Source of the DNA: Oscillospiraceae bacterium
GTDB taxonomy: Bacteria > Bacillota_A > Clostridia > Oscillospirales > Oscillospiraceae
DNA length: 16,068 nt
Direction of reading: 5' to 3'
Assembly: GCA_017537045.1 (NCBI GenBank)
Contig: JAFYLN010000169.1
Span: 1 to 16,068 of the forward strand
A program made the position numbers and the translations under genes. This document shows positions 1-6,044 of this stretch, piece by piece (the first letter of the stretch is position 1; each line of letters starts with the position of its first letter). Below the pieces are notes generated by a model. That model saw nothing but the letters and a program-made list of their open reading frames with translations, was not told the DNA's origin and searched no databases.

Positions 1-140
1 TGGCACTGGCAAACCTGATCTCCGACGAGGAACTCTGCGAGGATTACATCATCCCCAAGGCCTTCGACCCCAGAGTGGGCAAGGCAGTTGCCGAGGCTGT
101 TGCAGAAGCAGCAAGAGCTTCCGGTGTTGCAAGAATCTGA
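1..140 (+). CDS. C-terminal end of NAD(P)-dependent malic enzyme (partial)
   Basis: The frame open from base 3 encodes 45 residues and ends at TGA 138-140. It carries the typical malic-enzyme tail: DYIIPKAFDPRV followed by an alanine-rich helix ending near SGVARI. Family members oxidatively decarboxylate malate to pyruvate and CO2 in the cytosol, reducing NAD(P). Only the last part of the protein is present, so cofactor choice and catalytic residues cannot be judged. The gene runs off the left edge. Its stop lies about 30 bases before a truncated transposase, so the element has landed, or been deleted, right against its 3' end without touching the reading frame. The family assignment rests on a short but distinctive tail. 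Confidence 0.85.
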   Translation, partial: ALANLISDEELCEDYIIPKAFDPRVGKAVAEAVAEAARASGVARI

Positions 141-155
141 ATGAACTAAAATTGC

Positions 156-434
156 TTGAGGGGACTGTTCAGATTAGAGATACCACCGAAGATGAGCGTA
201 TCGAGTGCAATGGGATACCTAAAAGGAAAGAGCAGTTTGATGATATATGAGCGGTGGGGAAGTGCACGGTATCAGTATAGGAATCGGGAGTTCTGGTGTC
301 GTGGCTACTATGTGGACACAACAGGGAAGAATAGGGGAAAAATTAAAGAATATATAGCGAACCAATTAAAAGAGGACCAGCTCAACAGTCAGCTTACGAT
401 GGAAGATGTAGACCCGTTCACGGGTAGCAAGTAA
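156..434 (+). pseudogene. tnpA: IS200/IS605-type TnpA transposase, 5'-truncated remnant
   Basis: The 92-codon frame matches the C-terminal part of Y1 (HUH) single-strand transposases from IPPKMSVSS onward: MGYLKGKSSLMI, then FWCRGYYVDT, then the helix IKEYIANQ, whose tyrosine (Y66 in this frame) corresponds to the catalytic Tyr of the family. In intact TnpA (about 130-155 residues) the HUH histidine pair sits just before the IPPK motif. Here it is missing, because sequence before IPPK is unrelated and runs into the malic enzyme stop. The TTG at 156 is only the first available start and has no convincing ribosome site. With the HUH pair lost the protein cannot act as a transposase. It is best read as a decayed insertion-sequence relic. 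Confidence 0.85.
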
Positions 435-537
435 CAAGCCCTTCGCAAGTGCCAGACCGTATATGCGCCCTTTAGGCGCGGCTAGTAAACAAGGGCTAAG
501 CCCGCATATGCAGAACCCCCGGCTAGGCCGGGGGTTC
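435..537 (+). mobile_element. Structured 3' end of the IS200/IS605 remnant
   Basis: Directly after the transposase stop come small hairpins (GCGCC 465-469 with GGCGC 475-479; GGGCTAAGCCC 493-503). They are followed by a strong 11 bp stem with a TAG loop: arms 513-523 (GAACCCCCGGC) and 527-537 (GCCGGGGGTTC). Subterminal imperfect hairpins recognised as single strands by TnpA are the hallmark of this IS family. The big stem followed by TCCTTTT could also terminate transcription. The left end of the IS is not visible, in keeping with deletion of the 5' half. Confidence 0.7.
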
Positions 538-791
538 CTTTTGCGTCCAGAAAAGGTATGAGTATCAGATTTTTGACAAAAGAGAAGGTTCCGACATGTA
601 GAAATTTAACTGTGTTTTCACCTCGTTTTTCTACACCCCTACTTCGGGCTTCATAAACGATTCCTCCTATAATTTTTACGGATGCAGCAATGCACCGTGA
701 ATCTTGAACTGAATACCGGGTTTTCTCTGCAGTGAAACGAGCTACGGAACTTAGATTGAGGATACGGAACTAGAAAGGAAGAGATGAGAAT
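538..791. other. Non-coding leader upstream of xis with direct repeats
   Basis: Together with the IS end this makes a gene-free stretch of about 357 bases. I see no coding sequence. There is an 8 bp inverted repeat, TGTAGAAA 597-604 with TTTCTACA 628-635. There are also two exact copies of TACGGAACT at 743-751 and 763-771, exactly 20 bp apart and so on the same DNA face, just upstream of the excisionase. That spacing suggests a protein-binding site for an element regulator or Xis, but this is inference. In Tn916-like elements the rest of the element lies on this side of xis; here it is absent. Confidence 0.5.
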
Positions 792-995
792 TTGAAAGAG
801 AATGATGTGCGTATTTGTGAGAAGTACGCGTTGACAGTGACTGAGGCAGCTGCCTACTTTGGAATCGGCGAAAAGAAATTGCGGAATATGATCGAAGATT
901 ACAATCACCTTGGATTGTTTGTCCAGAACGGTGTGAAATATATGATTAAGCGGCAAAAGTTTGAAGCATTCCTCAATGATGCTTCGGTAATCTAA
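792..995 (+). CDS. xis: Excisionase, Tn916/Tn1549 Xis family
   Basis: A 67-residue basic protein with a winged-helix/MerR-like DNA-binding fold. The segment YALTVTEAAAYFGIGEKKLRNMIED (in order: helix, turn, recognition helix), followed by the wing ending in KYMIKRQKFEAFL, is characteristic of the excisionases of Tn916, Tn1549 and related conjugative transposons. Length matches the family (about 65-70). Xis binds near the element ends and bends DNA so that Int favours excision. The TTG at 792 is chosen because it follows GGAAGAG by a suitable distance and the match starts at once; the ATG at 785 is out of frame. Gene order xis then int on the same strand is the standard right-end module of these elements. 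Confidence 0.85.
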   Translation: MKENDVRICEKYALTVTEAAAYFGIGEKKLRNMIEDYNHLGLFVQNGVKYMIKRQKFEAFLNDASVI

Positions 996-1010
996 AAAAT
1001 ATGATGAAAA

Positions 1011-1057
1011 GCGCCCCGGACTATGATATAATGTTTGTATGTCATGTTCGGGGGCTT
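1011..1057 (+). promoter_or_regulatory. xis-int hairpin with an extended -10 promoter inside its loop
   Basis: Left arm GCGCCCCGGAC (1011-1021) pairs with right arm GTTCGGGGGC (1046-1055) with one bulged G and one G-U pair, followed by TTTCT. This resembles a weak intrinsic terminator or attenuator after xis. The 24-base loop (1022-1045) contains TGATATAAT, an extended -10 element with TATAAT at 1027-1032, while the -35 position (ATGAAA) is poor. A transcript starting about 1039 would lack the left arm and could not form the hairpin. Base pairing and motif are visible; function is inferred. Confidence 0.5.
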
Positions 1058-1079
1058 TCTCAATGAAAGGAGAACGAAT

Positions 1080-2278
1080 ATGAGCGTAAAGCGCAGAGAT
1101 AGCAAGAATAGAGTTTTACGAAACGGAGAAAGCCAGAAACCCGATGGACGATATGTCTACAAGTACTACGATATATTCCGCAAACCCCATTATGTGTATT
1201 CTTGGAAACTGGAACCCACCGACAAGCTCCCGGCAGGAAAAAGAATGACCTGTCGTTGAGAGAGAAGATTCGGCAGCTTCAAAAGGATATGATCGATGGC
1301 ATCGACATCCAGGGTAGTGAGATGACCGTTTTGGAGTTGGTTAAGCGGTATCTTGCTACGAAGACGGGAGTCAAGCCTACCACCGAGGCGAATTATAAAA
1401 CCATCGTCAACATTTTGAGTAAGGAAGCCTTTGCTCAGTTACCTATCAAGAAGATTCGCCATTCTGATGCGAAGCTGTTCTTGATCAAGCTGCAGAAGGA
1501 AGACGGTCGGAGCTATAGCAGCATCCATAGCATCCGAGGCGTTCTTCGGCCAGCCTTTGCTATGGCAGTAGAGGATGATTACATCCGCAAGAATCCGTTT
1601 GATTTTGAGTTGGTGAAGGTCATTATCAATGATTCGGTAACACGTGAAGCGATTGATAAGGATCAGATGAGAAAGTTTCTGGAATTTGTCAAAGCGGATA
1701 AGCACTTCTGCAAGTATTATGACGGTATGTATATTCTGTTCCATACCGGCCTGCGAATCTCTGAATTCGTGGGCCTGACTGTCAAGGACCTTGATATGAA
1801 GAACAAAACGATCCGCATTGACCATCAGCTTCAGCGCAAGAGCGATGGCACCAAGTACATTGAATCGACCAAGACAAATGCAGGTACAAGAATTCTTCCG
1901 ATGGAAGATGATGTGTATGAGTGTTTCCAGAGAATTCTGGAGAATAGAAAACCTCCTTTGGTAGAACCAGTCATCGATGGCTACTCCGGCTTCCTGTTCT
2001 TCGACAAGAACGACAGACCGATGGTTGCGCTGCATTGGGAGAAATATATGCAGCACATTGTCGAGAAGTACAACAAGATCTGCCGCATCCAGATGCCCAA
2101 AGTAACCCCTCATGTATGCAGACACACCTTCTGTTCCAATATGGCAAAGTCCGGTATGAATCCGAAGCACCTGCAGTATATCATGGGGCATTCGGATATC
2201 AGCGTAACGCTGAATGTTTACACCCATGTGCAGTTCGATGACGCACAGGCAGAGCTGCTTCGAGTAACAGAAGCCTAA
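1080..2278 (+). pseudogene. int: Tn916/Tn1549-type tyrosine integrase, split by a -1 frameshift
   Basis: The natural start is ATG 1080, after AAAGGAG. The first part reads MSVKRRDSKNRVLRNGES and on to LPAGKR, the N-terminal domain of Tn1549/Tn916-like integrases, but runs to TGA at 1257-1259. The match resumes one frame back from the A run at 1238-1242: re-reading base 1241 gives GKKNDLSLREK, and the frame then stays open to 2278. The catalytic domain has all key residues: Arg at 1754 (HTGLRISE), His and Arg of HxxR at 2111 and 2120, His of GHSD at 2189, and the nucleophile Tyr at 2219 (NVYTHV). One missing A in an A6 tract would explain everything. As written, no full integrase is made unless ribosomes slip. 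The C-terminal piece alone lacks the arm-binding domain. A sequencing error cannot be excluded. Confidence 0.8.
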
Positions 2279-2284
2279 AACCCC

Positions 2285-2324
2285 CCGTTGGTACAGAGCA
2301 TTTATTTACCAACGGATTTACCAA
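2285..2324. repeat. Inverted and direct TTTACCAA repeats after int
   Basis: Nine bases after the integrase stop begins a 9 bp inverted repeat: CCGTTGGTA (2285-2293) and TACCAACGG (2307-2315). The octamer TTTACCAA occurs directly repeated at 2305-2312 and 2317-2324. There is no T-run after the stem, so it is a poor intrinsic terminator. Its place just beyond int, where the element terminus and integrase arm sites would be, makes an Int-binding role possible, but this is inference. Confidence 0.4.
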
Positions 2325-2461
2325 TATTGCAGGAAAAAACATGAGAAAATACGGGAAGATCTGAGAAGATATCCCGAAAACAAAGAAACATGAAAATGCC
2401 GAAACATAAGCAATATTGGGCATTTGAGAAGAAATACAGCACTTTATGGAGATATAAGACG

Positions 2462-2890
2462 ATGATAAAAATACTATTCGTGTGCCACGGCAATATCTGC
2501 CGCAGTCCTATGGCAGAATTTGTGATGAAAGATCTGGTGAAAAAGGCGGGGATGGCAGGTAAGTTCCACATTGCTTCCGCAGCAGTCAGCCGGGAGGAAT
2601 TGGGCAATCCTGCCTATCCGCCTGCGCGGCGGGAGCTGGCGAAGCACGGTATCGCCTGTGACGGTCATGCTGCCCACCAGATCACTCAGAAAGAATATGA
2701 GCAGTATGATTACGTTTACTACATGGATCGTAGCAATGCATCCTATCTGCGCCATCTTTTGAAAGATACAAAGAAATGCTTCCCCCTGCTTAACCATGAT
2801 GTGGCAGACCCGTGGTACACCGGCGATTTCACTGAAACATGGAATGATGTGGTGGAGGGCTGCACCCGTATTTTGGAGGAATTGCGATAA
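2462..2890 (+). CDS. Low-molecular-weight protein tyrosine phosphatase
   Basis: A 142-residue cytosolic phosphatase of the LMW-PTP/arsenate-reductase-like fold. The P-loop CHGNICRS at residues 8-15 contains the CX5R signature (nucleophile Cys8, Arg14), and the general-acid loop is ADPWYTGDF with Asp116. Family length is normal (about 140-160). The start is ATG 2462 because MIKILFVCHGN is the standard beginning and GGAG lies 10 bases upstream; the longer frame upstream lacks support. Its stop overlaps the next gene's start (TAATG at 2888-2892), indicating a two-gene operon and translational coupling. Substrate is unknown. Such enzymes often control tyrosine kinases of surface polysaccharide synthesis, but no such genes are near. 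Confidence 0.92.
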   Translation: MIKILFVCHGNICRSPMAEFVMKDLVKKAGMAGKFHIASAAVSREELGNPAYPPARRELAKHGIACDGHAAHQITQKEYEQYDYVYYMDRSNASYLRHLLKDTKKCFPLLNHDVADPWYTGDFTETWNDVVEGCTRILEELR

Positions 2891-3423
2891 TGGATATGGA
2901 AATTCTGGAAAGCCAACTGGCAGAACTGCCGTTGTACGGCTATTTCTTTATCGATCCGAAGGAGCTGGAGTTTTCTGAACGTATCCGCTGGATATGTGAG
3001 CATGAATGTCCCATGTGCGGCCGAACATGGGCATGTCCTCCCGCTGTGGGAACAGTTCAGCAGTGCAAGGAAAAGGTCTTAAGCCATAAAAACTGCCTGA
3101 TGATCGCCACGATTGTTGAAGTAAACGACATTGCAGATATTAACGAAACCCTTGCCACCCGTCCTGAACACGAAGAAATTACAAACCAGGTGTGTAACCT
3201 GATGCGTGTACAGGGGATAGAACCCTATGTGCTGTCGACAGAGGCCTGCGCCATCTGCGAACGGTGTGCCTACCTGGATGGAGAGCCTTGCCGCCATCCG
3301 GAGCGGATGCACCCCTGCGTGGAAAGTCACGGGATCAACGTGATCCCTGTGCTGGAGAAAAACGGGGTCGAGTTCCAGTTTGGTGCCAATGTGGTTACTT
3401 GGGTTTCTCTGCTGTTCTATTGA
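2890..3423 (+). CDS. DUF2284-type Cys-rich predicted metal-binding protein
   Basis: 177 residues with two cysteine clusters: an N-terminal one in CEHECPMCGRTWACPPAVG (about residues 36-54) and a C-terminal one in CAICERCAYLDGEPC, followed by HPERMHPCVESHGI. This pattern, with the CPP motif and the RHPE/MHPC/SHGI segments, matches the DUF2284 family of predicted metal-binding proteins, of unknown biochemical role. The clusters suggest iron-sulfur or zinc ligation (inference). The start overlaps the stop of the phosphatase gene by one base, so the two are co-translated. No transmembrane segment or signal peptide is visible. A strong terminator follows directly, closing the operon. Confidence 0.8.
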   Translation: MDMEILESQLAELPLYGYFFIDPKELEFSERIRWICEHECPMCGRTWACPPAVGTVQQCKEKVLSHKNCLMIATIVEVNDIADINETLATRPEHEEITNQVCNLMRVQGIEPYVLSTEACAICERCAYLDGEPCRHPERMHPCVESHGINVIPVLEKNGVEFQFGANVVTWVSLLFY

Positions 3424-3424
3424 G

Positions 3425-3464
3425 AAAAAGTCAGAAAAAGGCAATGCTTTTTTCTGACTTTTTT
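3425..3464 (+). terminator. Intrinsic terminator after the DUF2284 gene
   Basis: Arms AAAAAGTCAGAAAAAG (3425-3440) and CTTTTTTCTGACTTTTTT (3447-3464) form a long stem with a 6-base loop and one bulged T, and the right arm is itself T-rich. It begins two bases after the stop codon. Confidence 0.85.
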
Positions 3465-3465
3465 A

Positions 3466-3508
3466 TTGACTTTTTAATCATATGTTTATACAATAAACAT
3501 ATGATTAA
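3466..3508 (+). promoter_or_regulatory. psuK promoter embedded in a perfect 35-bp palindromic operator
   Basis: A sigma-70 promoter is visible: TTGACT (3466-3471), 17 bp spacer, TACAAT (3489-3494). Overlapping the spacer and the -10 is a perfect inverted repeat, TTAATCATATGTTTA (3474-3488) and TAAACATATGATTAA (3494-3508), with the 5-base centre TACAA. A dimeric repressor bound here would block RNA polymerase. The obvious candidate is the HTH domain at the start of the PsuK protein encoded just downstream (inference). Confidence 0.75.
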
Positions 3509-3526
3509 GTGAAAGAAGGAACGCCT

Positions 3527-4606
3527 ATGACACAGCGGGAGCGGCAGATTTTGCAGCTGATTGAACATAACCCCATGATCTCCCAGCAGGAGCTGGCAGA
3601 ACAGCTGGGTATAACCAGATCCTCTGTAGCGGTGCATATTTCTAATTTGATGGTCAAAGGCTATATTGCGGGGCGGGGCTATGTGCTGCGTTCCGGCAGC
3701 TATGTTGTGGTGGTCGGCGGTGTCAATGTGGATATCGGCGGAAAATCCTTTTCAAAGCTTGTTTCAGCGGATTCCAATCCCGGCATTGTCAAGCTTAGTC
3801 TTGGCGGGGTAGGCCGTAATATTGCCCACAACTTGAGCCTGCTGGGTACGGATGTGCGGCTGCTGACTGCATTTGGGGACGATGTGCATGGCCAGCGGGT
3901 GACAGCTTCCTGTGGGGAGTTAGGCATTGATGTCAGCCATGCCTGCCGCGCAGCGGGTGGAACGACCTCCACCTATCTCTACTTGACGGATACCAACGGT
4001 GAGATGGTGCTGGCGGTTTCTGATATGGAAATCTGCAAGAAAATCACGCCTGCATATTTGGCCTCCAATCTGGGACTGCTGCAAAATGCACAGCTGGTCA
4101 TTGCTGACTGCAACATTCCGCAGGAATCCCTGATCTATCTGGCGGAAAACTGCACCTCGCCATTGTTCTGCGATCCGGTTTCCACTGCAAAAGCAGATAA
4201 GCTGCGCCCCATTCTTCATAAAATCCACACCCTGAAGCCAAACCGGCTGGAAGCGGAATTGCTGTCCGGCGTAAAAATCGAAACCGATGCGGACATGGCA
4301 AAAGCAGCGGACAAACTGCTGGAACTGGGTGTTCGCCGGCTGTTTATCAGTCTGGGTGCGGATGGTATGTATGCCGCTATGGACGATCAGCGGTTGCTGC
4401 TGTCCAATCTGCCGGGGCAGATGGTCAATACCACTGGCTGTGGTGACGCGGTCATGGCGGCCATCGGCTGGGCTTATCTGGAGGGTATGAATCTGGAGGA
4501 GACCGCCTTGGCTGGACTCGCAGCGGGCTCCATCGCTATGGAATCGGAGGAGACCATCAATCCAGCAATGAGCGCCACAGCAATCCATGCCCGCATGGGA
4601 CGGTAA
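3527..4606 (+). CDS. psuK: Pseudouridine kinase with N-terminal HTH domain (PfkB family)
   Basis: 359 residues. Residues 1-55 form a winged HTH: ERQILQLIEHNPMISQQELA, then LGITRSSVAVHISNL and the wing KGYIAGRGYVL. From about residue 58 a ribokinase/PfkB fold starts with VVVVGGVNVDIGG, then GGVGRNIAHNLSLLG in the substrate-binding region and the anion-hole/catalytic motif NTTGCGDAVMAA, with base Asp307. PsuK phosphorylates pseudouridine to pseudouridine 5'-phosphate; psuG downstream supplies the next step, which decides this assignment over other PfkB sugar kinases. ATG 3527 is preferred over GTG 3509 because AAGGA lies 6 bases upstream and the HTH starts there. HTH-PfkB fusions are known in this subfamily; autoregulation through the palindrome upstream is inferred. 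Confidence 0.88.
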   Translation: MTQRERQILQLIEHNPMISQQELAEQLGITRSSVAVHISNLMVKGYIAGRGYVLRSGSYVVVVGGVNVDIGGKSFSKLVSADSNPGIVKLSLGGVGRNIAHNLSLLGTDVRLLTAFGDDVHGQRVTASCGELGIDVSHACRAAGGTTSTYLYLTDTNGEMVLAVSDMEICKKITPAYLASNLGLLQNAQLVIADCNIPQESLIYLAENCTSPLFCDPVSTAKADKLRPILHKIHTLKPNRLEAELLSGVKIETDADMAKAADKLLELGVRRLFISLGADGMYAAMDDQRLLLSNLPGQMVNTTGCGDAVMAAIGWAYLEGMNLEETALAGLAAGSIAMESEETINPAMSATAIHARMGR

Positions 4607-4808
4607 ATTGATGACTATCGTACAGAATGGAGCGCGAAGCGCGAGCCTCCCCTGTGTAAGGGGAGGTGGTCAAAATCTTGGATTTTGACCGGAGGGGTTG
4701 TGGAAAACGGCAATCCCCCAGTCAAAAATCAGAGATTTTTGACAGCCCCCTTTACACAAGGGGGCCTTTGGGTGCGGTGCATAACTGTGAGATAAACTGA
4801 AATTTGAA
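4605..4808. repeat. Composite palindromic intergenic repeat between psuK and psuG (copy 1)
   Basis: A chain of perfect or near-perfect hairpins: CCTCCCC/GGGGAGG (4646-4666), GGTCAAAATC/GATTTTGACC (4668-4690), GTCAAAAATC/GATTTTTGAC (4721-4743) and GCCCCC/GGGGGC (4745-4765). The first and last also pair with each other as imperfect terminal repeats around TGTGTAA/TTTACACA. The core is bracketed by AAATTGATGACTATCGTACAG (4605-4625, counting the first 20) and by GGTGCGGTG at 4771 leading to AAACTGAAATTTGAA ending at 4808. These outer ends recur in the repeat after psuG. It is non-coding and looks like a miniature inverted-repeat element. The first base overlaps the psuK stop codon. Confidence 0.75.
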
Positions 4809-4847
4809 AAACAAAAAATAATTAACATAAAGGAAAAGGTGACAATT

Positions 4848-5768
4848 ATGATCATGAATAAGTATCTGGACGTCAATCCCGAAGTTGCTGCTGCCATCGC
4901 AGAGGGCCGCCCCGTTGTGGCTCTGGAATCCACCATTATCTCCCATGGTATGCCTTATCCCCAGAACGTAGAAACTGCTCTGGCTGTTGAGAAGATCATC
5001 CGTGAGCAGGGCGCAGTACCTGCAACCATCGCCATCATCGGTGGCCGCCTGAAGGCCGGTCTGACCGCTGAGGAGATTGAGTACTTCGGCAAGAAGGGGC
5101 AGGCCATCCACAAGGCATCCCGCCGCGATCTGGCTGTGCTGTGTGCCCGGGGTGAGGACGGTGCTACCACCGTTACCACTACCATGATCATTGCCCATAT
5201 GGCCGGCATCAAGATTTTCGCCACCGGCGGCATCGGCGGCGTACACCGCGGCGCAGAAACCACCATGGACATCTCTGCCGATCTGGAAGAACTGGGTCAG
5301 ACCCCTGTTATGGTTGTCTGCGCAGGTGCCAAATCCATTCTGGATCTGGGTCTGACGCTGGAATATCTGGAAACCAAGGGCGTGCCCGTTATTGGCTATG
5401 GCACCGGGGAACTGCCCGCATTCTATACCCGCCAGTCCGGCTTCGGCGTGGACTACCGCATCGACACGCCTGAAGAGCTGGCAGCAGCCTTCAAAGCAGG
5501 CCATGAGATGGGTCTGAAGTCCGGTATGCTGGTCTGCAATCCCATCCCTGAGGAATTTGCCATGCCCAAGGCTGTCATTGATCAGGCCATCGACCAGGCT
5601 ATTGCCGAGAGCAATGCAAATGGCATCAAGGGCAAGGAAACTACCCCCTTCCTGCTGGCCCGGGTTGCCGAGCTGACCGGCGGCGACAGCCTCGCTTCCA
5701 ACATCCGCCTGGTGTTCAACAACGCAAAGGTCGCAGCACAGACCGCCGCTGCCTATTGCAAAAACTAA
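4848..5768 (+). CDS. psuG: Pseudouridine-5'-phosphate glycosidase
   Basis: 306 residues, the usual length for PsuG (YeiN) enzymes, which reversibly cleave pseudouridine 5'-phosphate to uracil and ribose 5-phosphate. The family signature VVALESTIISHGMPYP is at residues 23-38, with TVTTTMIIAHMAGIKIFATG and GGIGGVHRGAE after it. Glu27, Lys89 (HKASRRD) and Asn285 (SNIRLV) sit at a constant offset of four from the catalytic E31, K93 and N289 of the E. coli enzyme. ATG 4848 is chosen for its spacing from the AGGAAAAGGTG ribosome site; ATG 4854 is a close alternative. It acts with PsuK upstream, although a 240-base repeat separates them, so co-transcription must pass through strong hairpins. A clean terminator follows. 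Confidence 0.95.
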   Translation: MIMNKYLDVNPEVAAAIAEGRPVVALESTIISHGMPYPQNVETALAVEKIIREQGAVPATIAIIGGRLKAGLTAEEIEYFGKKGQAIHKASRRDLAVLCARGEDGATTVTTTMIIAHMAGIKIFATGGIGGVHRGAETTMDISADLEELGQTPVMVVCAGAKSILDLGLTLEYLETKGVPVIGYGTGELPAFYTRQSGFGVDYRIDTPEELAAAFKAGHEMGLKSGMLVCNPIPEEFAMPKAVIDQAIDQAIAESNANGIKGKETTPFLLARVAELTGGDSLASNIRLVFNNAKVAAQTAAAYCKN

Positions 5769-5777
5769 ATGCACAAG

Positions 5778-5809
5778 AAAAAAGCTCCGTCACACGACGG
5801 AGCTTTTTT
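5778..5809 (+). terminator. Intrinsic terminator after psuG
   Basis: Perfect stem AAAAAAGCTCCGTC (5778-5791) and GACGGAGCTTTTTT (5796-5809) with ACAC loop and a T-run, starting nine bases after the psuG stop. Confidence 0.92.
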
Positions 5810-5814
5810 GTATG

Positions 5815-6040
5815 TCAAATTGATGTTTGTCGTGCAGTTGGTTAATTGCTGATGGCTACCGACAACCACTGTCATTCCGAGGAGGCCTGAAAGGCCGACG
5901 TGGGAATCTCCCGGTACAATGTTTGTTTCTGCACTGCTTATCGATGCATAGAAGCAGGAGATTGCCACGTCGCGCTTCGCGCTCCTCGCAATGACATATC
6001 TGATGGTGCGGTGTAACAGCACGACAAACTGAAATTTGAA
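5815..6040. repeat. Composite palindromic intergenic repeat after psuG (copy 2)
   Basis: Inner arms of about 40 bp pair across the element: GTCATTCCGAGG... (5871-5911) against the complement of ...CCTCGCAATGAC (5957-5994), each arm carrying its own small hairpin (GGCCTGAAAGGCC; CGCGCTTCGCG). Outer arms also match each other: TCAAATTGATGTTTGTCGTG at 5815 against GCACGACAAACTGAAATTTG near 6019-6038. The outer ends closely resemble those of the repeat before psuG, while the cores differ. It lies between convergent genes (psuG and the aminotransferase) and is non-coding. Short palindromic repeats of this GTCATT...AATGAC type are, as I recall, common in Faecalibacterium-like genomes. Confidence 0.75.
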
Positions 6041-6044
6041 CCTT

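Noticed and set aside
597..635. 8 bp inverted repeat TGTAGAAA/TTTCTACA as a terminator
   Set aside because: Low GC stem with a 23-base loop and no T-run after it.
1236..1245. Canonical programmed -1 frameshift heptamer in int
   Set aside because: In the zero frame the codons are GGA AAA AGA, which is not an X XXY YYZ slippery site; only single-tRNA slippage is possible, so a mutation or sequencing error is more likely.
1439..2227. Minus-strand frame of 262 codons over the integrase
   Set aside because: Antisense to the conserved catalytic domain; no recognisable product.
4752..5774. Minus-strand open frame of about 340 codons over psuG
   Set aside because: Antisense shadow of a GC-rich, highly conserved enzyme; the sense product has a full set of catalytic residues.
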